Origin: Axinella damicornis
Taxonomy: Eukaryota > Porifera > Demospongiae > Axinellida > Axinellidae
Assembly (NCBI GenBank): GCA_963931865.1
Contig: OZ007512.1
Span: 9,991,160 to 10,055,159 of the forward strand
Direction: 5' to 3'
DNA: 64,000 nucleotides
Shown: piece after piece, positions 55,720-64,000 of the stretch
Layout: the number at the start of each line of letters is the position of its first letter
How positions within the stretch are numbered: the first letter of the stretch is position 1
The notes under the pieces: model-generated
What the model saw: only the letters and a program-made list of their open reading frames with translations
Database searches by the model: none
Told to the model about the DNA's origin: nothing
Made by a program: the position numbers and the translations under genes

Positions 55720-58700
55720 CTTCTGAATGGCATCCTCATCGTAAAATGATGTGAGCAGGTCCAGGGAAACTACCTCTCCATCCACACTACTCACTAGATT
55801 CTCAACCTGGGTATGGACAAATCAGAGGGAGAGAGAGAGGGAGGGAGAGAGGGAGGGAGGGAGGAAGGGAGGGAGGGAGGGAGGGAGGGAGGGAGGGAGG
55901 GAGGGAGGGAGGGAGGGAGGGAGGGAGGGAGGGAGGGAGGGAGGGAGGGAAGGAAGAAGGGGGGAGGGACGGGAGGGGGAAGCCGGAGGGAGGGATAGAG
56001 GGGAGGGAGGGAGGGAGGGAGGGAGGGAGGGAGGGAGGGAGGGAGGGAGGGAGGGGAGGGAGAGAAGGAGGGAGGGATGGAGGGAAGGAGGGAGGGAGGG
56101 AAGGAGGGAGGGATGGAAGGAGGGAGGAGGGGAGGGAGGGAGGGGAGGGAGGGAAGGAGGGAGAGGGAGGAGGGGAGGGGGGGAGGGGAGGGAGGGACGG
56201 AGGGAGTGAGGGAGGGAGGGAGGGAGGGAAGGAGGGAGGGAAGGGAGAGGGGAGGGAGGGAGGGAGGAGGAAGGGACCAGGGAGGGAGGGAGGGGAGGAG
56301 GGAGGGAGAGGGAGGGCAGGGGGAGGGAGGGGGAGGGAGGGGAGGGAGGAGGTGGGAGGGGAGGGAGGGTGGGAGGGGGAGGGAGGAGGTGGGAGGGGAG
56401 GGAGGGTGGGAGGGAAAGACCTTAATCGTGGGATATATCAGATCCCGTCTCATGTGTGTGTGTGTGTGTGTTGGGGGGGGGGGGGGGGGGGGTTATAGCC
56501 ATGGCTTGTGCTGTTAAGTGCACAGAGGAGTGAGGGGGGATTGGTGGGTGCTCATTTCAGTAAACTTTGACCCTATACGGGAAATTGAGTGAAAGTGGGA
56601 TGGGTACTCCTTCAAAGATGGGCATTCTTTTGAGACACTAGAGTAAACGTCACACACTAATGCACAAGACAAACCTGAGGGCATTCCTTGGTGTCATGCA
56701 GCAGCACTGCTAGTACGTTCTGTGAGGAGTCCTTGATACCAAACTTCTTGAAGGAGTCAGATATCTGCAAGGAATAAAACATACATGTCAGTCTGCGGGT
56801 GCATGAACTACACGTGTATGTATCATTATTGTATCTATAGCCTTATTCTCAGGCCTGTAGCTATGAATGTACGGGAACTTTCTTTGTAACACAGTTATGA
56901 AGGGTTCAACATAGGACAAACTTACTCTCAGTAATGAAAACCAGATAAGGCTGTATGTGGAGAGCTATGCCGTAGAGTACGTATCAAGCGCCCACCCCCC
57001 TCTTCATGCAAAAGTTACTGCACAGGGTTCAAAAGCAGCAGCAGCAGCAAGGGCCCACCCATCACAAAAGTCTTGAGCAGCATTTCCAGCTTAGCTTAAC
57101 CTTCGGGTAAGGTAGTGCATTCAAAAAGGTCGATTTACAGTGAAGTATGAACTACGACGTGCGTTCGCTGTCGAGCATTTCTTCTCAAGGACTTCGCAAA
57201 GGCGAGCAATCAATTTCCTTACGTAAAAAATGGACTTGCGCTTGTTGTTTATACAGTGCTGAATGGGTGGGTGGATAGTACATCCTGATGTGATGCACAG
57301 GCAATGATACAGTGTAACTGAGGACGACTTTTGGACCACATCGATACCAAATCGGTACCCCACGTGAGAATACTTGTGTAACTGATGTTCCAGTACATGT
57401 AGATTATTACAATTTCATCCTCAATCATGAACCTTGAACCGCACTTGAATTCTTTATTTGTAGCGACTCCCAATAAACTAAACTTGTGCTGGATGCCTGA
57501 CCTGAAAATGTTCTGGCTACACTGTGGCCTTTGGGCTTCTAATGTGCCCTTTGTGGACTGTGCCCTTTGCTAGCCACTTGCCCTTTGATTCCTTAGCAAC
57601 CACTAGCCTTGGCAAGGCTTAATGGTTTCTGAATCTCTGGGATGGAGCTACAGTCCTGCTCACTGAGACTGGAGAAGTACATGTACTCTTACATTGTTTG
57701 AGGGGGAGAGGCAGAAGATGATCTCGGAGAAGACACTTCTGGTCTTCATTAGCTGCTGTTCTTTGCTCACAACAGCCCTGTTCACTGCAGCCAGCACATG
57801 GAATGGACTCACAAGCTGCAAGAGAATGGGGATATGAGAGAAACAGGTGCAAAATAAACATTAAGGATACCCGCATGAAGCTCTCACTCTTAAGCTTCAA
57901 AATGTGCAGTACGGTCCTATCACAAAGTGGTTGTTGCTTGCAACAATGAATGTTGGAGGTGTCGTGCTCTTAAAGCTGTCCTGGGCAATAATTTATGTAC
58001 TTTTACAAGTATCAAAACCAGAGACAAAACAATGTGTATTACTGTTCACTGCAGCCAGCACATGGAATGCACTCACAAGCTACAAGAGAAGGGGAAACAG
58101 ATGATTCAGAGCAGAATAAACGTTTAGGATATTCATAGGAAGCACCCACTCTAAGCTTCAAAATGCACACGTTCCTGCACAACGTGCTCCTATCATAAAT
58201 GATGCGAAATGCAAACTTAGTTGGCTAAATGAAGTGGAGGGGTGATGAAGCTGACATGGTGGTTGTTGCTTGTCCAATGAATGTTGGAGGTGTCATGCTC
58301 TCAAAGCTAGCCTCGTTCCCAGCTCCTCCCCAGCTTTTGTCTCATACTGTACAGTATGCGACAAAAGCTGGGGAGGAGCCTGGGAACAGGGCTACTCAAA
58401 GCAGTGCTGGGCATTATGTACTTTACAAGTATCAAAGTAGAGATAAAAAAAGTTGCATATTACTTTTCAGGCATCATAAATAGCCTCACGCATTTCCAGG
58501 CCTTCTACACTATTCATTTCGTTACAGAATCCAGTTGATGGCCCATTCTGATTTGGTTTAGTCTCGTTCCCAGACCGTTTATCCAGCACGTGTATCGCTT
58601 TCAGTAAAAGAGATCCGTGCTGGGGTTGGTTGGGTCTGGGACCGAGACTAGATTTGGTTATGCTGCTGGAACGTTGGCAACACCAAGAGGATGTTAGTCC

Positions 58701-59839
58701 AGTGTGATGCAAGATCAGAAAGCTTGGTTATTCTGAATGCTTCCTCAAGTGCAGCTTCAAACTCTCACACCATTTGCTCAGTTTTCTGGTGAGGGAGCAC
58801 CTACCTCAGGAGTTTGCTCCGCTACATTATGGATTATAAAAGGTGCAGAAACTGGAAAGAAAAGTACGGCTGGCCCAAAAGATACCAGTCACTCCCATAT
58901 GCACCGCAGTCACAGCTGCGACTAGGCATCTTGACCACATATACCGAGGAAGAGGTTGAGTCACTGTGCATTATTCCGTAGCTTGCACTTGCACTTGACT
59001 ACCCTTGAAGGGTTTACCACAATGGTGGCTAACGAGGGCCTGGAGAAGGCAGAGCCTATGAACCCGGGTCCCCCGGGACCGACGGCTTTATATCCCCTCC
59101 GAAGGATGCGGTGTGAACTGTTTCAGGTGAAACCACCTTCAAGAACACACCTACTAATTTATTGTGGTTGAGCTGAGTCAACTCCTAGGAGAAAGAATCT
59201 CCTATATGGCAATGGTGGGATTCGAACCTGCAACCTTTCGATTAGCAGTCCAATGCTTTAACCACTCGGCCACCAGCCACCCCCTAAAAGCTCAGACCAC
59301 AAAATGTGTATGCAGTCAATGGAAATACAGAGCAGTCAAAAGGCTTGTTCCCAGATGAGACAATGATCAAGACCCTTCTGCAATGCAGTCAAGCAGCAAA
59401 TATGACAATCAAGATTTCTAGACCCCGGCCGGCCGGTTGCAGCTATGACTACAGCGTCTACGTAAGGGACACCCCCCTTGCTCGAGTGGCTACGTATACC
59501 AGGGGTAGTAACCTCATTCTCAGACCTCTCCCCAGCTTGTGTCACCTCAGTACTACAAGCAACACAAAACCAGGTTGGAGAGTGAAGTGGCAATATTATA
59601 AATCTGCAGGTTAGTATATAAAATGGCCCGCCATATATACAGGGTTTATAAAGGGTGGCACTAACTAGGGTAGGGTCCAGCAACGCCGCCTGTATCTTCC
59701 CTCCTGTGGCGTCAATTCTCAGCCTGGGGGCGTTCCTCACTCCACGGAAGAGCACCAAGGTCACCCAGCTCTCCACAGCGCAGCAGGTGAGCTGAGACGT
59801 GAGGAACAGCTGAGAGGGAGCAGTCGAGTCCGTCTCCAT
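55720..59839 (-). CDS. TPRKB: TPRKB / Cgi121-like EKC/KEOPS subunit, copy B
   Basis: Same four phase 0 exons as copy A: 59839-59666, 57815-57693, 56764-56675 and 55806-55720. All splice sites and frames are intact, and the encoded 158 residues differ from copy A at only a few places (for example LVSPFHVL for LVSAFHVL, and SLS changed to CLS). The end of the protein differs, because a small insertion after exon 4 (near 55692-55704) changes the read-through tail. Both copies could therefore be functional. It shares an 86 bp divergent promoter region with GTF2H5 copy B. Confidence 0.87.
55826..56416. repeat. 0.6 kb GGGA microsatellite
   Basis: GGGA/GGAG repeat in TPRKB intron 3 of copy B, less than half the length of that in copy A. 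It keeps the GGGGGAAGCCGGAGGGAGG interruption. It is followed by a TG repeat and a 20-base G run (56473-56492). Confidence 0.97.
57816..58150. repeat. Local tandem duplication carrying a partial TPRKB exon 2
   Basis: The first 40 or so bases of exon 2 (CACTGCAGCCAGCACATGGA) with the upstream acceptor recur at about 58050-58090, followed again by AAACGTTTAGGATA and AAGCTTCAAAATG. Copy A has only one version. The partial copy lacks the rest of the exon. Confidence 0.75.
58308..58394. mobile_element. Hairpin MITE, complete in copy B
   Basis: TAGCCTCGTTCCCAGCTCC and its inverse with a short loop. CTCAAAGC flanks both sides (8 bp). The same insertion in copy A has lost its right arm. Confidence 0.85.
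58559..58650. mobile_element. TAGTCTC hairpin MITE, copy B only
   Basis: 92 bp, TAGTCTCGTTCCCAGACCG to the inverse of TAGTCTCGGTCCCAGACCC. GATTTGGTT is duplicated (58550-58558, 58651-58659). Copy A has a single GATTTGGTT at the same place. Confidence 0.93.
58984..59288 (-). mobile_element. 305 bp tRNA-Ser-derived SINE, copy B only
   Basis: On the minus strand the head is a tRNA-like segment (59280-59208) with GTGGCCGAGTGG (A box), an anticodon stem with GCT (GGACTGCTAATC), and GGTTCGAATCCC (B box). The body then runs to a tail of GCAAGT/GCACTT repeats at 58984-58996. AGCT flanks both ends. Copy A is uninterrupted at this site (CCGTAGCTCAGACC near 36899). Confidence 0.88.
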
Positions 59840-59925
59840 TTATGGCGGTCTGTTCTAATTAAACGAAACAACAGAGAAGAAAATAATTTCGGATTTTTAG
59901 ACTGACTCTGTACTTTGGACTGAAA
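59840..59925. promoter_or_regulatory. Putative bidirectional promoter, TPRKB/GTF2H5 copy B
   Basis: 86 bp between divergent ATG codons, nearly identical to copy A, with the AATTAAACGAAACAACAGAG segment conserved. Confidence 0.55.
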
Positions 59926-60678
59926 ATGGTGAACGTGAGCAAAGGACTCCTTTTGAAGTGGTAGGTTCCTTCTGTGCGTCTAACTATAGTCCTGCACTCA
60001 CTGTCACAACACAACACTAACACACTATTGTATGCTACACTAAATTTCACAGTCCCATAGACACCGTGTACACTATACTCTCCCATAGTACCATCTTTAA
60101 TAGTCCTACATGAGTACAGAGTGGCTCCTCTGTGTCAGCCTTACATGAATGTGCATACATACATAATACACTCACTCTCGTAGCGGCATACTGTCCAATA
60201 AGCGTACACTGCATGTAGCCTCGTTCCCAGGCCTCCATGCCCTGCTTTTCTCACTTGCAAGCGACAAAATCTGGGCATTGAGGCCTGGGAACGAGGCTAC
60301 ACTATATGCACTCCAAACATATAGCAGACACAAGTGCATTGACATTTAATACATTGGTGTCTGGACAATGTGGTACTGCTACAGCAGGTCTATACACTGA
60401 AACACTATCTATGTTAAACCTAAACTTGTTCCAATGCTCACGCGCACACATACACACTTTACAGCAGTGATGCTGCTATAAAACAGTATATCAAGTTCCT
60501 GGATGAGCGTAACCTTCTCGGAAAGAAGTTCATTCTCCACGATTTGGATGATGTCCACTTGTTCGTGGCCGGAGATGTTGCCAGGCAGTTACAAGAGAAA
60601 CTGGATGAACTCATGGAGAGGAACTCTTACTCTGAGTTTGGGCAAGAGGTCCAGGGGCAGAGAGTGCGCAAAGAGTAA
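59926..60678 (+). CDS. GTF2H5: GTF2H5 (TFIIH subunit 5, TTDA/Tfb5-like), copy B
   Basis: Exon 1 is 59926-59960 and exon 2 is 60465-60678, spliced like copy A (donor GTAGGT, acceptor TTTACAG). It gives an intact 82-residue protein that looks the same as copy A, with only silent differences visible (TTG for TTA, GATTTG for GATCTG). Two intact copies of a gene that is usually single suggest recent duplication or ongoing conversion. Confidence 0.92.
60216..60299. mobile_element. TAGCCT hairpin MITE in GTF2H5 intron, copy B
   Basis: Counterpart of 37829-37912. The left flank is CACTGCATG and the right flank has drifted to CACTATATG. Confidence 0.8.
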
Positions 60679-61467
60679 CTCCTTTTATTCACAATTCTTC
60701 ATTGCTCCCATGTGTCATGTGTGTGCCTTTACTCTCACAGTTCCTCATTTGTTCTCCGCATTAATTCTTCTGTACGTCATTTGAGACACAATCTCTTAAC
60801 TCTTTCACCATTTTCATTAATATAGTGCTGTGGTACTGACAGCAGTCACACATCATCCTGTCCATATACAGTATATATGACTGTACTAACATCACTCCAG
60901 AGCTTCCACCATTCAAAGATTTACAACAATCAGCAAAGCTGAATGTGCACATGACATGGACGGAACCAAATCCCAGACACCACATGCCTAAATTAGTAAT
61001 GGGTTTGTGAGAAAACAGCAGCCCCAGCTCAGGAACCCTCTGCTTCTGATTTATGGAACAGGAACTCCATTTGTGCTTGATAGCACTTGTCAGACACAGC
61101 CACTCCAAACCTAAGTGCAGTGTGGACTTCTAGAGGCTCACCGTCAAATCTGCAATTGAGTTGGCCATTGAGTGGGCAGGGGTAATATAGCCTCGGTTTT
61201 CATATGGCCTGTGAACTGGGTAATAATAATTGTTTTCCCTTGTTTTTCGAGAGGTGAAGTAGGCCGTCACTCAATATCTTTCACTTAAATTCATGCAAAG
61301 TTTGGACTTCATTGTGCTAGTGTACGTACCATGCAATCGTGAGTTCTATAGGCATAATCATGATTGAATAAGTAGGACCAATCAATCAATCTGCATGTGG
61401 TAGTCCACCAATTCAACAACAGACCAGCTGTGTTAAGCATGTAATGATGAAACATGAGTTTATAGTA

Positions 61468-62529
61468 TCATTCCTGCACTTCCTTCATCTCCATGGCAAC
61501 AGTCTGGCTTCTCACTTTAACAGCAGTGGCTTCATCATCAGTGATCAGTCTTTCTTGTTCCTCGGTGTCAACGCAGTTACACGGATTGAGTTTCTCTCCC
61601 CTTGTTCTCCTCGTCAACCCAACCCAGGTTTTGCTCTTCACAACAAGATGGCTTAGTACCACCCACAGCAAGAGCAAGCCCAGAGCAATCCCGAGAATAT
61701 GCCACGTGAGGTAGGCTGAAACCAGCATAGTGACATTGTGGTGGTCATTAGATGTCCTGGTTGTGGAGGTGAGATTACAAGGGTTGCTCCCCTCGTCCCA
61801 TTTCTTGCCGCCAGGAGGATAGAGAGTGTGGCCTGCCTGGATAAACCACGTTCCCTGTAGGATGACCCCAAACGAGAAGGCTATGTTTATCATGAGGTTG
61901 GTTGCTTGAATCATGCGTAGCATTGCTGTTATTGCACAACCAAATATGACAGTTGTCAGAATGAAGTGAACCTGGACATTCAATCCAGTACGGCAATCTG
62001 TGTGAAAGTAGAAGAGAATACCTTCGACCCAGAATGCCATGGCAGCAAACAGCTGGCTTGTGTGGCGGGGAAACTTGATGGCAAGGCAGAGAATGTCCAT
62101 TATTCCAGAGAGGAGAAAGGCACCGTACATTGTGATGTGATGAAGTTTTCCAAGATCATTCAGATTTCCACCTTCATTGTACGGTCTGTACACCTTCCAA
62201 ATTACTTTTGGATGTCCATCAATCGTGGGATTATCCATGAAGGCTTCAACTATTATACCAACTACTGCTGCAAAAATTTTGAAAATTGGCTCAAGCGGAA
62301 TCCAGGTACAGAATGGCTGCGGAAGCCACGATTTCCGACTTAGGTTATGATTGCGCTTGTAGTCAAAGAATGAAGACACAGCTGGATTTGTAGACCCCGT
62401 TTGCGGTTTTGTTCTAGTCTGAGTTACTGATCCAATCTTGAGGTGGGTCCATATAGAATTGAAGGCCCACCACAGTCCCAGGAACAGGAAGAGGCTTCCT
62501 GGTAGCACATGGCCTGCAAGGCTTCCCAT
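61468..62529 (-). CDS. TMEM45 family (DUF716) multi-pass membrane protein
   Basis: A single-exon 353-residue protein. ATG at 62529 opens MGSLAGHVLPGSLFLFLGLWW, the family's characteristic N-terminus with its GH-x-LPG motif in the first membrane segment. About seven hydrophobic segments follow, with HHITMYGAFLLSGIMDILC, EGILFYFHTD and a conserved GTWFIQAGHTLYP segment near residue 235. The C-terminal tail is cytosolic-type with acidic residues (DTEEQERLITDDE). Relative to vertebrate TMEM45A/B (about 275 residues) there is extra sequence after the first segment and at the C-terminus. Transport or trafficking roles are not established. A 35 bp minisatellite lies about 40 bp upstream of the start. 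Confidence 0.88.
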   Translation of the reverse strand: MGSLAGHVLPGSLFLFLGLWWAFNSIWTHLKIGSVTQTRTKPQTGSTNPAVSSFFDYKRNHNLSRKSWLPQPFCTWIPLEPIFKIFAAVVGIIVEAFMDNPTIDGHPKVIWKVYRPYNEGGNLNDLGKLHHITMYGAFLLSGIMDILCLAIKFPRHTSQLFAAMAFWVEGILFYFHTDCRTGLNVQVHFILTTVIFGCAITAMLRMIQATNLMINIAFSFGVILQGTWFIQAGHTLYPPGGKKWDEGSNPCNLTSTTRTSNDHHNVTMLVSAYLTWHILGIALGLLLLWVVLSHLVVKSKTWVGLTRRTRGEKLNPCNCVDTEEQERLITDDEATAVKVRSQTVAMEMKEVQE

Positions 62530-62569
62530 GGTAGACTCTGCACAGGTGAAGCAGAACACGTACAACCCT

Positions 62570-62949
62570 CGGTAATGGTCACCTTGAGATCAGAGGATGA
62601 TCCTCTGTAACGGTCACTGTGAGATCAAAGGATGATCCTCTGTAACAGTCACTGTGAGATCAGAGGATGATCCTCTGTAACGGTCACTGAGATCAGAGGA
62701 TGATCCTCTGTAACGGTCACTGTGAGATCGGAGGATATCCTCTGTAACGGTCACTGTGAGATCAGAGGATGATCCTCTGTAACGGTCACTGTGAGATCAG
62801 AGGATGATCCTCTATAACAGTCACTGTGAGATCAGAGGATGATCCTCTGTAACGGTCACTGTGAGATCAGAGGATGATCCTCTGTAACGGTCACTGTGAG
62901 ATCAGAGGATAATCCTCTGTACCGGTCACTGTGAGATCAGAGGATGATA
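62570..62949. repeat. 35 bp minisatellite, 11 units, upstream of the TMEM45 gene
   Basis: Unit GGTCACTGTGAGATCAGAGG plus ATGATCCTCTGTAAC. Each unit contains a near-palindrome, TCAGAGGATGATCCTCTG. Two units have 1-4 base deletions. It lies in the promoter or 5' UTR of the TMEM45-like gene. Confidence 0.95.
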
Positions 62950-62976
62950 TTACTTAGAACAACTCAAGGTCATGAC

Positions 62977-63057
62977 TATAATCTCGTTCCCAGACCGTCC
63001 TTTCATCTAGCACATATGCATCCATGCTGGGGTTGGTTGGGTCTGGGACCGAGACTT
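62977..63057. mobile_element. Hairpin MITE, 81 bp, 9 bp duplication
   Basis: The left end is degraded (TATAATCTCGTTCCCAGACC) and the right end is GGTCTGGGACCGAGACTT. GGTCATGAC is duplicated (62968-62976, 63058-63066). Confidence 0.88.
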
Positions 63058-63066
63058 GGTCATGAC

Positions 63067-64000
63067 TAGTACTTCAAGGTTTTGCTGCAAGTTAATCCCT
63101 GCGTATGACACCAAAGTTGCTACTCATGCTCACATACACAATCATAATGCGTTGCATGGGTTTCAATGTGGAAATGTCCGTGTGTGGTGCACCATTAGGC
63201 AAAAAAATCTCCCTCTACCTCATATATCTTAGCGTAGCCCTCTTGCACACTGAATGGCGCTCTCACACCAGACATTCTGTCATGCCAATTCTGGCAAGTC
63301 CAGGTCATTAATGAATAACATTACAGCAGTTGCAACATTAAGTATCAACAGAATAATTCTCAAAGCTTGTATGCAAGTCATATTATATTTCAATGGCTAC
63401 AGTCATGGGAGTTATATACTGCAGAGTGAAAGAGTGTGCTTTTATCTGTTCGTGCCATATGTATATGTATCGTGTCCTGCAGATGTGCTGGAGCATTCTG
63501 GTGCTGGAATTCTACAGCCTGAGGTTGCATGAGTTACATTCGAATGACAGTGATATGTATACTGCATATGCACTCGCTCAGGCTCTCCCCACAATGTTGT
63601 GCATTGCAATCCATAAATATTGGCCTTGACCTGCTAATTGTGTAAACATGTCTACATGCAATCTTATGTTTTCTGTTTCCATCGTAATTACAATTGTCAC
63701 CTCAGAAGCATTTGCACAATTCAATTACTGTAATCTGAGAACGTTGCTTAGAGCAAACTTTACTGGCTCACAATGACACTAGTGAAACTAGCATATGGTA
63801 TGCTCACCCATGCACTACAGAGGCTTATTGCTTAATTCAGAGCTACATAGAGGCTTAGTGCTTAGTTCAGATTTAGCCTGGCAGCTACTTCACGACTTCT
63901 GCTGCACATTCAGGCCTAGTTCCCTACGGTTTTTAACCACCAAACTTCACACAGATGCCATGCAGTGTCTCTAAGAGTACAGATTATAGTTAAACAATTA
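63067..64000. other. Right-hand end of window, nothing recognised
   Basis: Only short frames without domains are seen, and no repeat structure stands out. Confidence 0.4.

Larger units (their letters stand above)
53958..61420. repeat. Segmental duplication, copy B (about 7.5 kb)
   Basis: Direct copy of 31476-39115, about 22.4 kb apart. Both housekeeping genes are intact. Unique to this copy are a SINE (58984-59288), a MITE (58559-58650) and a local tandem duplication near 57780-58150 that repeats the 5' end of TPRKB exon 2. The GGGA tract is shorter. Confidence 0.92.

Noticed and set aside
59208..59280. Functional tRNA-Ser(GCT) gene on the minus strand
   Set aside because: The segment lacks the long variable arm expected of tRNA-Ser and continues into a SINE body. 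It is absent from the otherwise colinear copy A.
62570..62949. CRISPR-like array
   Set aside because: Units are contiguous with no unique spacers and the context is eukaryotic. It is a minisatellite.

Overview
The window is eukaryotic nuclear DNA, most likely from a marine invertebrate and probably a demosponge. Genes have phase-matched GT-AG introns, coding density is low, and there are many short inverted-repeat transposons, tRNA-derived SINEs and long GGGA and poly-G tracts. The gene content is what sponge genomes carry in expanded families: Roco-like GTPases, Death-domain proteins, stonustoxin-fold (SNTX) proteins with fibronectin type III (FN3) domains, and FN3-linked septin/AIG1-like GTPases. 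The phylum is an inference, at roughly 60-65 percent.

Layout, left to right. (1) Positions 1-5765, minus strand: one uninterrupted frame encoding about nine FN3 domains, a P-loop GTPase, a Cys/His cluster, a coiled coil and a Gln/Pro-rich tandem repeat that runs off the left edge. Decayed FN3 units lie upstream of it. (2) Positions 6949-28247, plus strand: a divergent paralogous GTPase without FN3 domains. I reconstruct it as three exons (6949-6973, 9924-10082, 26563-28247). The summed length is divisible by three, both introns are phase 1, and exons 2 and 3 start with the same short motif. (3) Its 16.5 kb second intron holds a striking array: ten 976 bp TTAA-flanked elements head to tail, each pair sharing one TTAA, with three 743 bp spacers and a 2727 bp higher-order period. 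Filled and empty TTAA sites occur inside the array, and a second TTAA element follows it. (4) About 31.5-39.1 kb and 54.0-61.4 kb are two direct copies of a 7.5 kb segmental duplication. Each carries a divergent housekeeping pair: TPRKB (KEOPS complex, minus) and GTF2H5 (TFIIH, plus), with start codons 84-86 bp apart. A third small gene is frameshifted in one copy. (5) Between the copies lies a minus-strand group of a Death-domain exon pair, a Roco-like GTPase, an SNTX-FN3 protein and a two-exon Death-domain protein. (6) After the second copy comes a TMEM45-family membrane protein with a 35 bp minisatellite directly upstream of its start codon.

The two GTPase genes, the Roco protein, the Death-domain proteins and the SNTX-FN3 protein look like a lineage-specific intracellular sensing or cell-death cluster. 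That role is inferred from the families only. The duplicated block acts as a natural experiment, because comparing the copies dates several transposon insertions exactly. These include a family of hairpin elements with 9 bp target-site duplications (at least seven examples here) and a 305 bp tRNA-Ser-derived SINE.
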